DNA of 64,000 bases from Brevipalpus yothersi (taxonomy: Eukaryota > Arthropoda > Arachnida > Trombidiformes > Tenuipalpidae): positions 77,670-141,669 of the forward strand of contig QZCP01000112.1 in assembly GCA_003956705.1 (NCBI GenBank), given 5' to 3'. Both the position numbers and the translations under genes were made by a program. This document shows, piece by piece, positions 1 through 12,858 of the stretch (position 1 is the stretch's first letter; the number at the start of each line of letters is the position of its first letter). Under the pieces are notes generated by a model, which saw only the letters and a list, made by a program, of their open reading frames with translations, had not been told where the DNA came from and did not search any database.

Positions 1-47
<47 letters not shown>
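1..47. repeat. (CT)n microsatellite at window edge
   Basis: A pure CT dinucleotide run starts at base 1, so its true length is unknown. It is one of more than a dozen GA/TC tracts in the window. Confidence 0.97.
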
Positions 48-50
<3 letters not shown>

Positions 51-1060
51 TTTTCACTGCTTTATATGGACACTTAATCATATCAGTTGCTGTCTTTGAA
101 GCCCAAAGTTTCCGGATGACATACATCAAGAGTTTTCTATATTGTAGAAAGCAAAGGAAGAGAATCGAAGCTGAACATCTTGCGGCTTGTCGTCCAGGAA
201 CCTTGCCTGAGGCGTGAATAAGGTGATGAAGCAGCCTTTTTCGACCCTCGATGTGGAGGAGGAGGCTCACAATTGGTGCGTCAATAATTCACAAGAGCTC
301 GAAAGACCATTAGTTTAATTGAGAGAAGGCAACAGAGTCAATTGAAGCTCTATTGTCTGGCATGATGAACCAAATAGAAATTAACATTACAAGCTGCTAT
401 GATCCAGCTTATACGAATCAACCTGGGATCATCATCCCTCTCAAATTCGAATCATAGTCGAGGGCTGAGTTTTGGTATACGCTTGTAACTCATCTGAGAA
501 GTGCCAACGAACTTGAACAAATTCTCACCATTCTCGAGGTAATCGACCTATCAGCAATACTTGCAAGTTTCCATTTGTGATCCTATACTTGAGTCAGTTG
601 AAGGAAGAAAAATCGATCGGGCGATTGCTCTCCATCTATGCTTCCATTAATCAGCGTCAGAAAAGATTGTTTGATTGCTCACAGAGAAGCCTGAGAAGCC
701 CAAGAAGCCTGAGAAGCCCACCAAGATGATATTGGCGCGGATATGTGAGAGAGGTGCATACCTTAGATAGCAAAGATTGATTCTGTGTCCGCCACTTTTG
801 GAAACAGATAAGCGCGGAGGCAGGCCGCTGTGAGGTCCGAGGCTTCGTACTAGCCCAAATCGGGGCCGCACTCGCGATGGTAGCGCTAATTAATGAGCAG
901 CCTAATGACGGCAAATTCAATCAAGCCAAATCAACGTTGATGAATGTTGGCCTTCACTGCCTGTTGATTCAATTAAAAGTATCTTCAAGCGACTCGATCG
1001 AGTGACCCGAGTCCAGGACTCGGACTGACTGCATTCAAAAAGGGCTCACAGGAAAGAGAG

Positions 1061-1204
<144 letters not shown>

Positions 1205-3755
1205 TGCTGAGGAGCATCACCTGGAGGGATGCTGGGGTCATTAAATATTCATTTGCGCTGAAAGGCTGAGTCCGGGAAAGGAAACGGCAATGAAAGGAAG
1301 GCCATCAATTTGCGTCTCGTATTAAGCTGTGGGAGGAAGAGCGATCGGGCAAAGGCTGGTTGTTCCATTAGGTGAATTGAGCGATAGACTTGTAACTTAT
1401 GATTACCGAGTGCCGAGTGGGCGAGCGATATTCCTCATCATCGCCATCCTGGCCTATAAAGCTTGAGCGTTGCCGAATCTATCATCTTTGCTGAGAGGGA
1501 GGGCAGAAGGCGGAAGCAGTGATGCAGGCGGAAATGTTTCCCATTTTATTTCTGCTGATTGCACTCGTTTGCAAGCGAAAAATCGTTTTCTCTTCAGCGA
1601 GAGAATGAGTTTCATACTTGATTACTTTTCAGATAATCTTCTCAATATTCGAGCAGTGAACAAAGCAAAACTCGACTCGAGCATGCGATCTGAATCTGCT
1701 TGGTTCCTTCGCGAGCTGGTATCGAGCATCTCCAGCCTCCTCATCAGCTCAATTGAAATGAATTAAACTCAAGCGAACTCAAATTAATTAAGCAAAGCAG
1801 AGCTCGATTCACTTTCTCGGGCCACGCAGATGCCTTTTCTCACGTTCCAGCCTGTGAGTATCGGCTGGCTGGTTGCCTGATTGCCTGTGGACTGCTTACC
1901 TGATGAAATCCGAGGTAGGTTTCCACGGTGTGCGATGTGTAAAAAACTTCGCCATCACAGGTAAGGATGAGGAGGAACCCATTAAGTGCCTGAGGAAAGA
2001 AAGAGAACAGTACTATCATTCAACTTGCCATTTTAAGATTGTTCATTTCAATTTCTTCGCTTTTGGAGCCGTTTTGGTTAAAGACACGGAAGGTTGGCTT
2101 GCCCTGCGAGCCTTGAAATGTTCAAATGAATGAGAAATGAGCTATCATTTGGCAAATGAGAGGCTAATCCGTATTATTAAAATATCATCAATAGGCGTTC
2201 AATTTGAAGAGATGAAAAGTTGTGCACTCATTATGAGAGCGAAATGATGCAAAAACATGAGTAGAGCGAGTATCTAACAAAATGTCCCTGAAATCTTTGA
2301 GGCCGACTGGACCAACGCAAGTCACCTCTTATGGAGCGGAAAGGATGTCACCTCAACCTGATATGTTCAGATGAAATTTTTTATAGTGGATGCTGATAAT
2401 CAGTACCATGATATAATATCACTTTGGCGAAGATGTGTCAATCAGCTGTGTCTATTATGTGACAAAGTCGTTACGAAGTATTTTTTTCTCTCTTGTTGGC
2501 CATCGTTGAAATCTATTGGCAGACGTCAGAACGATTAGCTTCATCACGGTACAATCGCCATTATTAGCTGCTCGATTGATCACAACTACACACACTTGCC
2601 TGAAGCTTTTCTCTCAACTTCAAAGAAAGTGACTGTTAAACATCGCTTCTGGCAAAAATGATAATTTTGTGGCCTCATGTGTTAGCATATCGGTTTTCGG
2701 CCCTCCTCAGGCTGCTTTGACATGAAAAATAAAGATGCTAACTCGAAGGTGTGAGTTTGTTTGCGATGATCACTTGCTACTCAGGGGCATGACGAGAAAG
2801 TTTCTCTTCATAACTTGACAATATGAGCACCTCCATTAGGTCCAACAATTGTGACTCAATTAGTGTCTGACTGCTAAGACAATGGCTGCTCTCATATCTT
2901 CAAAAATGAACTCATGTCATCTAGATCGTTGTGGTCAAGAGTTTGCTCGTTTTTTAGAATCACACTGAATGAGCTTCCAGGATTTCATTGGCTAACTTCA
3001 AGTATACGACTGAATTAGGTTGAAAATGCGACGATTTAAATGGTCATGAAATCAGATGATGCACAAGAGATCAGGAATCAATTTAATTCAGTTTAAGATT
3101 GGAAGATCAATTAACTTCTCAATACTTTGATCAAATCTCTCTTCTCGAGAAGAGAAACTCTCCAAAACTTTTAGCCAAAAGAGTCCATTGTCGTTTTGCA
3201 ATTATAACTATACTGTAATATACTGTAATATAATATTCTGTTTTGGAAAACTTTAATTATCTATTTGATAGAACATGGTGAGAATATTGCTTACTAGACT
3301 CCAAGGGGCTGATCAAATCGCCTCTAAAGTTATCAGAACTAAATTTTGAAATTATTTCATTTGAACAAAATTAGAGAATCCGATTGAATGATCACTGTTC
3401 GACTAATGAGGAGTTTCATATTGCCATCAATCTATTTTTCTAGCATCCTTCGTTTCACATCATATCGTTTTCCTACCTAGCATGATGATAATTTGTTTCA
3501 TACCTTGAAGGAAAGAGAAATGAACAATTGAATGCTGATTAAACTCCATCGCTGTTATGATTTACAACAAAAATTCAGCTGGTTGAATTTTTTCAAGTCA
3601 AAATGAAATTTGATTTGTTAGTACAAACTACTTGGTACTTCAAAATTCTAAAGCTTTGATTTTGATTAGATTAGATTTCTGTAAACTATAGTCTATTAGT
3701 TGAAATGAGAAAAATATCCAGTATTCTCTAGATTCAAATCAGTTGAAGCATAAAT

Positions 3756-3759
<4 letters not shown>

Positions 3760-3791
<32 letters not shown>

Positions 3792-3815
3792 TTTCTTTAT
3801 TTCTTTATTTCTTTC
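3760..3815. repeat. (TC)n followed by T-rich CTTT/TTTC repeats
   Basis: About 29 bases of TC dinucleotides run into a degenerate TTTC/TTTATTTC stretch. Simple-sequence DNA in the presumed AhR intron. Confidence 0.9.
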
Positions 3816-5153
3816 TAAAAAATCATCAATCGTAAATAGATGAGCTGACTGTCCGATTTTTGTCTGATAACATGAAAGCAAATGGTTGAGTAGGGGACCA
3901 ATTGAGTTGAGAGCTGTTTCTGCTATGTGAATGGTGATTCTTTTTGTGTAAGAATGGTGCCTGATAGCAGTAGTTTTCGTGGTCTTCGCTGTTCACCTTC
4001 TCATCGATCCATTCATCATGAGTTGTGTAGAGAGGAAGGTTAGCTTGGAACTATCAAACTATCAAAGCTATTAAGACAAAAGTCAAAACTCGGTTCCTTG
4101 TTCAGCGGGAAGCTTAGCTATTAGCTATTAGGAGCAGCAGAAGGCTGATGGGCTGAATCTGACAATTGCGAGAGCTGCTTGAACAGAGGAAATAATAACA
4201 GGGATCAAGCACCTAATCTGAGCTGTGGCCTTGCTCGGTTGCTGAGGACTGTTGTTTGCCGAGGAGCAATATCGAAAAATTCAAGGACAATAAAATGTGG
4301 AGAGACTAGCAAAATTTACCTGAAGAATGAGATCGCCACCCATCAGCACTTCGGATTGGATGAGTTCTCTTGATGGTCCCTTATGGAGCCCCATACCATG
4401 CATGTTGGCTTGTCGTTCTCGTTCCTTTTGGAGAATAGCTGCTGAATAGAGTAGGAAAAAAATAAATATACATTACTTGATGTGTGAAGGAGACTAGTTA
4501 AACATGTATAATGCATAATGGATTGGAAATTAAATTTGAAAGAGTTGACAAACAAAAGGAACCAGATTTTGCAAATGTCTTCTTGCAAATCAAGCATTTA
4601 AAGAAGCTGAATTTCCTCCTCTAACTTTAGATTTCTGTCTGTACGAGTGAAGAATGCTACTCGTCGCTGTTGGATGAAATTGATGACGCAGCAGCAAGAT
4701 TACAAAAATAGCGAAATTTTCTACAATCTAAATCATAAGATCATTTTCCATACGCTGTACTCTCTACTCTATACTTTTTTATTTGGATTTTCTAAATACC
4801 CCGTGAAATTTTATCAATTATTGTTGAAACACATTGTATCTAGGGAAGCAAGGCAGGCAGCTTCCCTGATCATGAGCGATTAACTTGTTGTGTGTTCCCC
4901 CCAAACAATTGGGTTTCGATCAATCAATCCCGTGGTTACCCAATCGTGCGATTTCCAAGCAGCAATTGAGGACCAAGAAGGCTAACAAGAGGAACCGATA
5001 TTCACCTGAGTGGCGGAGAAGCTCGTTTACCGATCGTTAGAAGAGAAAAACTTATTTGTGACGCGCTTAACTTCGCTTTTCACCGAAACTCTTGGCCTCA
5101 CGAAGCCATCGGTGTGAATGAGTTCAGTTTCGGCTGAGTAAGATTGAGCCATA

Positions 5154-5186
5154 AGAACTGAGAAGAACTGAGAAGGACTGAGAAGC
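5154..5186. repeat. 10-bp tandem repeat AAGAACTGAG
   Basis: Three to four near-perfect decamers (AAGAACTGAG, then AAGGACTGAG) lie head to tail. A similar purine-rich short repeat with unit GCCTGAGAAG/CCCAAGAAG occurs near 690-722. Confidence 0.75.
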
Positions 5187-5544
5187 TCGCAGCAAGCATT
5201 AATGACTCGTGTCGAGCGAAAGGAACCAGCAACTCTTCTTTTTATTCCATTTTCTCATTCACTCATCCTTCTACTATGGATGCGTGTGGTGAGTGACGTG
5301 ATTGAATCATTTTGTCCTCCTTGTTTTGGTTTTCTGGATTGTTTCTTTCGCTTTTTATTCACTTTACTCACCTTAGTCACTTTACAATCAGCTCTACTAG
5401 GAAGCGGATGAGCAAGAACGCGTTCCTGCTGCTCATGTTCAACATCCCAAGCTAACAGCTGAAAACCTTTTTTCTTGCCAAAAGCTTACAACAAACTTTT
5501 CCGTATGACACAACATGACAAAGTATCAATTCAGTTTACATAAA

Positions 5545-5548
<4 letters not shown>

Positions 5549-5584
<36 letters not shown>
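5549..5584. repeat. (TC)n microsatellite
   Basis: Pure TC dinucleotide run of about 33 bases ending in TTTCTCCC. Confidence 0.95.
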
Positions 5585-5585
<1 letters not shown>

Positions 5586-6096
5586 CCTCCGAAATTGCTC
5601 CCTTTGGATGAGAATGATTGGCACCTTGAATCGTCAAAAAATTTGATTCTTCAGAATTTATCTTGATTCAATGTCCAAAGAAATTATAGTATAGGGTGGT
5701 CCTTTCATTCCTCTGTGTTATTCACAAGCCATTCATTAACTGAGAAAACCCATTTACTTCATGTTAATGATTCGAATCAACTTTCAGCAAAGCTGCAAGT
5801 TGTGTCGATTGTTGGTGCTCAATACTGACTTGGTTTAAACCAGGTAAAGCTTAAGCTGTGGAAGAGTAGCTTTCAGATGAAAATATTTAACCAACAATAA
5901 GTATATGAACACAAGGCTTGAACAAGGAATGGTGATAGAGTAACAAAGCAAATGATAAACTGATTGAAAGAACATTCAGCATCCCCATGAAAGAACAAAC
6001 CAATATCATTCATGCTAGAGGTAGTGAAAGTTAATCCTGATATCACCAGAAGAAGAGGGAAGAGCTATTTTTCTATTAAACCATTATCTTTTCACA

Positions 6097-6129
6097 TCTC
6101 TCTCTCTCTCTTCTTTCTTTCTTTCTTCC
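6097..6129. repeat. (TC)n/(TTTC)n short tract
   Basis: Fifteen bases of TC followed by TTCTTTCTTTCTTTC. A minor pyrimidine tract. Confidence 0.85.
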
Positions 6130-7086
6130 TAATACCTTAATGACCAAAGCTTGTTACGTGGTTCACAAAATCTCCTCCCCATCCAGCTTTTCTTCGCTGT
6201 TGTGCAGACAATTACAACCAATTTATTCACAATTCTGATTTGTAATCGCAATTAATCAACAAATACTGATATGTCCTACTATCTCTCCCACTTCTGATAA
6301 ACTTGTGGATCAGAATGGACCATTTCATGATGTTCATTGAGAAGTTTCCCAGAGAGACATGATGATCTTTTCAAGTTGTTCTCATAACTGTTGGTCGAAG
6401 AATACATATGTGTAATGTCCATCAATTGATAGTAGGGTCGATTCAGCGGGCTCACCCAACAATCATGTCGGGGGTTGATGGCTTTGTGTTCATGAACTTT
6501 TGTGATGAACATCAGGCGGCGGATATCGAGCGTTTGGCTTAGTGTCGACTCGCAGCTTCTCTCAGGCCACTAACACAAGCTAACTCATGTAAGTTGGGCA
6601 AATGCTGAGGCCGAGTGGAGCTAATCTACTGTCACGAGGAGGCTCATTCACCTGGACTCCAAAAACCTCGTTCAAAATACAGACCAAGCAAAGTCGATTG
6701 CTTGGCAATCAGTAAATTAATTATTACCGAAGGAAATTCTCTGACCTTCTATTCTCATCATGGAGAAAGACAGATGCTCTATTCGAGCTAACTAAGTTTT
6801 TTACATTGCTCTCATAAAATGAGTCAAATTAAGTTAATACTAAAAATAGGCAGTCTAATTCTCCTTTGTTTGATTGTTGAGCTCATATATCGATGATTCC
6901 ATTATTGGGATTCCTGATTCTTGAAACATGGAGAGCTTTGGGATCATTGACGACTGTTCAAAATATATTTCCTGATTGAGACAAGGATAGGTAACCAATT
7001 CTTATTTCGAACCGTATTCACATGTCCATTATTTTGGATATGAGTCCATTCAGATAAACATGGCGTGTGTAAATATTTGCGCGCGG

Positions 7087-7089
<3 letters not shown>

Positions 7090-7119
<30 letters not shown>
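7090..7119. repeat. (GA)n microsatellite
   Basis: Thirty bases of alternating A and G. A shorter GA run follows at about 7238-7253. Confidence 0.93.
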
Positions 7120-7123
<4 letters not shown>

Positions 7124-8641
7124 AGGTACATGATTGAAGGTTAGCAAAGGTATCGAGCGAGTATGAGAAGCACGCTCATCTCGAATAATTAGGGTGTTAC
7201 GAGCCTATCGCTGGGTGGGTCAGTCTCAGGCCGTCATTGAGAGAGAGAGAGAGTTGCACAGAGTGGAGCAGAAGCACGCCCAAGGACCTCATCCCGCGAC
7301 AAATGAACTCTCGACTGATTGGTGCTGTTCATTGATCTCTGACACCAGCCGATGAATGGAATCTCAATCTTTGCCTCCTTCTTGCCTCAACTAAGTCCGC
7401 TGATACAAACCGCTTGCTGATAGACTTCTCAGGCTCCTCTGTGATGCTGAAAACATGTACAAGAGCTGCTTGCTGATACCTGGCCATTCTAGCCCTGGCA
7501 TGAGGTCTTCCATGAAGACTCAGTATCGAGACAAGAAAACCATAAAAGAATTATGAGTAAATAATCTAGTTTCGCTGAGTAAGTAGAGAGGAAATGGCTG
7601 CTATCGATCGCATCACTGATGACAACACAGAGAGAATGAGAAGGGAAAATCAGCGAGTATAGAGTTGCCAGCTCATGGACCAGTCAAGGAGAGAGCATCA
7701 GTGGCCTATAAAAGCCTTTGTGAAAACTGCATTTCGAAAGTTTGTTTCAAGAATAGTGGTGATTACATCAAGCTGGAGCTGCTGATAAAAAGATCAGATT
7801 CTGAATGATTTGGGATGCTAGAGATTTGATTGTAAGCTGTTAATTTAAAAAAAAATCTAACAAGAAGATCAGATCTCAAAATGGACAGAGGAGGCAATGA
7901 TTCAGGGAGGAGAAAAATGGAAGGATTCTTATCATTTTTCATGAGGATTATGACAAATCGAATTTCCTCAATCGTGATACTTGTCTCACATTCTCTTATT
8001 TTCTTGCATCGATTTAAACGTCGAAAACGTGTAACACAGTTTTTGAATGGAAAGTGATCCTCTTGAAGGGAATAGTAGATTTTTCATAAGGCCAAACAAT
8101 CTCATTCTTGAGAGGTTGAGATTCAGAGGTCAAAAAATTTTCTCCAGTTCACTGTGGATAGATAGATTTCAAAATCTGCTAAAAAACATCTAATTTTTTT
8201 GCTCGTTTTCTAGGAACTAATCTGAACGGTGAGTGAACTGGAAATGTCTTCTCTGAGCTCACGAGTAACCATGATACGATTGTTCTACTAAGGACAGCAT
8301 GAGTCTGATATTTTGTGCAGATCTGTATGAGTAATTTTTCTACGAGAAACGAGAAAAGAATTCATCAAAACTCAAGATCACATGAACAATTGGGCAGAAG
8401 ATGAATTCCACTGGAACGACAAATTCGTGATAAGAAAAAATAACTTCAGAAAATCCTAGTGGCCTATGAAAATCGCCCATGTGTGTGAATACACATGACA
8501 ATCAATTAGTAGAGGTGGATGGACTAGCCATCAGCTGGTAGCTATGTGGTTTGAAGATTTATAAGTTAACCAAGTGTTAGGATGATGCGGTAAGAAAGCG
8601 ATGTAAAGTAGGCGAGTTGTTGATGGTATTTGGAAGCGAAC

Positions 8642-8643
<2 letters not shown>

Positions 8644-8689
<46 letters not shown>
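8644..8689. repeat. (GA)n microsatellite
   Basis: Forty-six bases of GA dinucleotides. It is followed at about 8784-8820 by a GAA/GAAG-rich purine run that creates a Lys-rich pseudo-ORF. Confidence 0.95.
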
Positions 8690-8691
<2 letters not shown>

Positions 8692-9749
8692 AGAAACAAT
8701 GAGAGCGGTCATAAAGAAGAAGGGGATGAGAAGTGGATTTGATGAGAGGAAGAAGGGAAAGTTGAATAGCTAGTTGAATGTGAAGAAGGAGAAGAAGAAG
8801 AAGAAAAAGAAGAAGAAGAGCAGGCGAAATGAGGCTGGAGAGCTGAAAACCACAGACCAGTGCGAGGGAAGCTGCGGCCGCAAGTTGGGCAAGATTGCGT
8901 CGCTACTCAATCAAGATGCGGAATGGCCCGCGGCAGTCGTAATTAAAAAAAGATAAAGAAAAATTATTTTAAATTGAAAATATTAAGTGATGCGCGAAAT
9001 GCATAAGAGCCGTGAGAATAGACCAGTTTCAGGCATGTCGTCCCGCCGTGTTTCGCGCAAGATTAATGACCGCCTTCGTCGTCAGGACAAGAGTTGCAAT
9101 TATCAGGCGATTCTGAGCCGAAAAGGTAGTCAAAGAGAGCCCAGATCCTGAGAGCGACCTGAGAGGCAGCCGAGAGCATGGAGGACCCAAGTGATCTCAA
9201 GATGCGCACTTGTAGTGACCAGCGCACTTTTGCTGGCAATTTGCTGGGAATTTGTTGGGAATCCTCGCGATTCTCAGGAAATTCAAATCATGATTGAAGA
9301 CCAGTCGTAAACCGGTCGCGAGTCACCTTGAAGCTTCTCTTTCAAATAGTCGCAATCCCAGGAAATTCCTTTATCGGACTCATCGGCTTACCTCTGACGC
9401 TCCAAGGGCCACTCTTGACCAATCGATGGGCTTACCTCTCTCATTCGCTTGCCGTTCCAAGAATTCCATCAAATTATTACATTATTACATTATTATCACA
9501 ATTTATGTTCTCAAGGCTGACCCTTACTCCTCTCTTGCCTCTCTTGCCTCTCCTGTCTCTCCTGCCAGCGTGAGGATTTCCCCTTCTTCACTTCCATTCT
9601 GCACAGCTTGTTTGTCTGTATGCCTTGCAGTCAGCTCCCATTTCCATTCCTATCCAATAGATGACAATTATTTGACAATTAATCGATGAAGCGGAAAACT
9701 AAGAAGATGGAAACTTCACTGGGCAACTTTTACCATCAATTATGATCGC

Positions 9750-9752
<3 letters not shown>

Positions 9753-9781
<29 letters not shown>
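9753..9781. repeat. (GA)n microsatellite
   Basis: Pure GA dinucleotide run of about 28 bases. Confidence 0.95.
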
Positions 9782-9783
<2 letters not shown>

Positions 9784-11107
9784 GTTCAACTCGATTTTGA
9801 ACGAAATTTGACTCTCGAATACTGTACTGATGTTCCCTACTTAGTACAGGGGAATAGCTTATAAGGAAAACCATGGGCAATTGGTAATCAAACGATCTAT
9901 TGCTCTCATTTTTATCTCAACATTCAAACTGTGATCATTGCTCATAATGGTTAAATTCATGAGATGAATACAATTCGATAATTTTCTTTGATTCCATAAT
10001 TCAAACTGATGGTGTGAACAGTCATTGCAAGTGTTTAAAATAGATAGGTATAGTCAATAAATATAGGTAATATTAATTTCACTAGAAATTGAATAAAAAA
10101 ATTGTCTAGTTGATGGTTCTAAAAGTAATGTGAACAATTGTAGTGGTGCATAAGACAACATTTTAAGCTAGTTGGGGACTGTACACTATTAACACTGAGA
10201 TAACTGACGAATGTTAATTGCAACTAGGACGAGCGACTAAGATTCGATAGTAAAATAAAGATGGTCACTCAATAAATTCATTTTCTACTAGCTATCCACT
10301 AGTCTTTTGTAGGTAAGGCAAGTATAGTCTTCCTTTCACAACTTGACAGGTGTAGAGACAGTTTTTCTCATCTTAATCAAGTTGAGCTATACATCTTGGA
10401 GCTCTAATTGGAGGAAACTTTTGGATTTTCAAGAAAAATTTCAAATAACTCACTAGAGATCGATCCTAAAATTAACCTCTAGGAGATGTTCCTAATCCCT
10501 TCAGTACACTTCTTTTTGGGTCAGTCAATAAGTTTTGGTCAAGATTTGCCCTCAAGTTACTTAGAAAACGTAGGAAGAGTCCTCACACTCATTGCAAACG
10601 AGTGGTTCTCATGCTCGTAATGAAAAGAAACCTGCTTGATTCTAGAAGCTCTGGCAGCTAATTACATCAACTTTCCAAATGACTTAGAGAAGAAGGAAGC
10701 AAAACTGGAACTGAAATGGAAAGGATTTAAGGGCCAAGATGGAGAGGCGAGAAGCGTTAATTGGAATTTGATATTCATGCAAGCTTCAGATCATGACGTT
10801 CAGGGGGGAAAGAGATTTATACTTCCGTCTGAGATGAGCGATGCATGAGAATCAAAGAGGCCTGGTTCAAATAAAACCATGGACCATCAAAAAAAAGTGT
10901 CTTGGATGATGAGTTGAATTGATAAAATCAGATTGTACCTCCATTGCTGAGAGACGAACGAATTCTACTGTGAATTGAGGAGATCACTCCTCTGACCAGA
11001 TTACATACTGCTCTTTTATAAGTGACATCGACAAATGTACCGGAAATTGAAAGAGTTGGGGATAGAAGGAGAAAAGGAGAGGTGATAGTGGAAAGCATGA
11101 ATCTTAC

Positions 11108-12117
11108 CTTGAAAGTAGCTCTTAGTCCGTAGATAAGAAACGCTGAGTCGAAGAATGGAAAGTTTATCCAACTTGGAAAGCACACTCTGCTCGTAAGGCA
11201 GTAAACTAGCGAGAAGATCTAACTCTGCGTTGAGTCGTTCCCGATGTCGCTTGGAAGGATTTGACTTAGTTTGCCCATCTTTCGGCTGAACACGAACACT
11301 GTGGACAATGACAATGTAAACATTGTGATAAAAATTGAAAAATAACTTGACGGTGAAAAAAACTCGATCTCTTCCCGATCCATATCTCTTTTCTAACCAT
11401 CTCTTCAATTCATATTCTCTATCCAAGCCTCTATGGTGAACGCATGTTGATCATTTTGGTGTCTAATCAAGTGGATTTACATCGCGTGCACTACCATGAG
11501 TCCCCAAGCCTCGCTTACTGATGTCAATTCGCTGCCTGATTGAGTTTTTTCCTCTCAACCTCATCCATTCTATGAGCACCTATATTACGAAAATGTTTCT
11601 AACATGATTGCTCGATAAGATACAATATTACTTCATACTACTGTATTCATGTTTCTTCTTGCATGAGATTTGCTCTTTTCTCTTTCAACTTTCCACTATT
11701 GACCTCTTTTGTGTTCCCAAAGGCATTTTCTGAGCTATCATGACATACTCTAGCACAATTGTTCACATTTTCCTTCAGCTTTACGATCAATTGTGCTCAA
11801 AAAAACCTCTCTCAAACTATAGCTTGCTCCATCGTTTACAAAACCTAATCCCAATCATCGAATAAATAAGTCACAAGAGGTTGAAAATGAACAGAGCGAG
11901 AGAGTTTGCATCGAAAGATCATGTATGTGGACTTGGATCACTGGTACATATACACATATACACACATAAACAAGAGGGCTGATATTTCAATTATTTCTTA
12001 TCCAATTGAAAAGATTGGTGATTCAATCCCGGTATACCAGAAGATGTCAATCGATTCAGATGAATTGGATGAAGCTTACCTCTTGCTGTTGCGTCTACGT
12101 CGTTTGGTTGCGTACAT
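11108..12117 (-). CDS. AHR: Aryl hydrocarbon receptor / spineless, N-terminal exons (partial)
   Basis: bHLH-PAS transcription factor that binds DNA with ARNT/Tango. Exon 1 (12117-12080) reads MYATKRRRRNSK, the hallmark basic start of arthropod spineless. Exon 2 (11298-11108) joins in phase through an acceptor at 11300-11299 and gives the bHLH region: KSNPSKRHRERLNAELD (basic part and helix 1), LASLLPYEQSVLSKLDK (loop), LSILRLSVSYLRTKSYFQ (helix 2). This is 76 codons plus one base, ending at a GTAAGA donor. PAS-A, PAS-B and the activation domain are not in view and should lie left of position 1. The frame is open upstream of the chosen ATG for some 20 codons, so a longer N-terminus is possible. 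Identification is from the bHLH and basic leader alone; they match AhR better than SIM, trachealess or ARNT. Confidence 0.9.
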
Positions 12118-12652
12118 AGTCTTCACTCTAGCCGCTGCATTATTTGCATGCCCATGGCGATGACCTGGTCTCACTTGGAACGCTGTTTAAGTTCACAGAT
12201 TTCACTTGGAGAGCATTCCGGAGAATGTAGAAAACACACACATACACACACACACAGAACACTGATGGGCTGACAGTTGTAGGAAAGCTTGGTGGATGTT
12301 TTTCACACACACTTTGTTGCTTGTGTTGCGAAAAGGCTTGGCACACTGGCTTCACTCACTAACACGGTGCCTTGAAGAAGGCTGAAAATAAGTCCACAAT
12401 GTATCAGCACCTTCACTGCCGGCGAGCAAGACACGCTGGAAACTGCTCACTGCTCAACTGAACGGCGAGGCTCGCAGCTACCTATAGCAGGAGGGCATCC
12501 CTCACCTCTCCCATCACCGCCTCCACACCTTGCGCAGCCGTTTCAAGCCCTACAAGGTCCACCTTCTAACACACGTCACCAGCCCAATCGCACCAATGAT
12601 TGGGGGCCAAATGCTCATCAAATAAAACTTCCTCCTTGGCCGCCTCCCTCCC
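12118..12652. promoter_or_regulatory. Upstream region of AhR, between divergent starts
   Basis: About 530 bp without a gene lie between the AhR start codon on the minus strand and a TATA box on the plus strand. It includes a CACA-rich stretch near 12233-12257 and a GC-richer part near 12420-12560, which differs from the AT-rich surroundings. Promoter function is inferred from position only. Confidence 0.4.
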
Positions 12653-12718
12653 ATATATATCTCGTTCTGGATCACTCTCAACATCTCGCTACCCTTCTCG
12701 AAGACATCGAACCTCTTG
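12653..12718 (+). promoter_or_regulatory. TATA box, start region and 5' donor of a plus-strand transcript
   Basis: TATATAT at 12653-12659 is followed about 30 bp later by a pyrimidine-rich ATCACTCTCAAC stretch suitable for an initiator, then by AACCTCTTG|GTGAGT, a strong splice donor with the exon ending at 12718. There is no ATG-initiated frame in this block, so it would be a 5' untranslated or non-coding first exon. The downstream partner is not certain; the block at 12823-12858 is the first candidate. Confidence 0.4.
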
Positions 12719-12822
12719 GTGAGTATACGTTTGCCTCTGCATACCGATCGCTGGAAAACTGTTCATGATATGAAATGGAATCTTGTCTCCTCCATAGCTT
12801 TTAGTTTCCTTGTCACTTTAAG

Positions 12823-12858
12823 AATCAACCGATTAGCACAAGAAGCTTAAGCCCCTTC
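12823..12858 (+). other. Candidate 36-nt micro-exon
   Basis: A pyrimidine-rich acceptor (TTTCCTTGTCACTTTAAG|) and a consensus donor (|GTAAGTATTG) bracket exactly 36 bases, 104 bp after the donor at 12718. The block could be exon 2 of the same plus-strand transcript, either a non-coding RNA or the 5' UTR of a gene further right such as the HR96-like receptor. The evidence is splice signals only. Confidence 0.3.

Noticed and set aside
9294..9689. 131-codon plus-strand open frame
   Set aside because: No motif; includes an imperfect CTCCTCTCTTGC repeat and Pro/Ser/Leu-rich low-complexity sequence within the presumed AhR intron.
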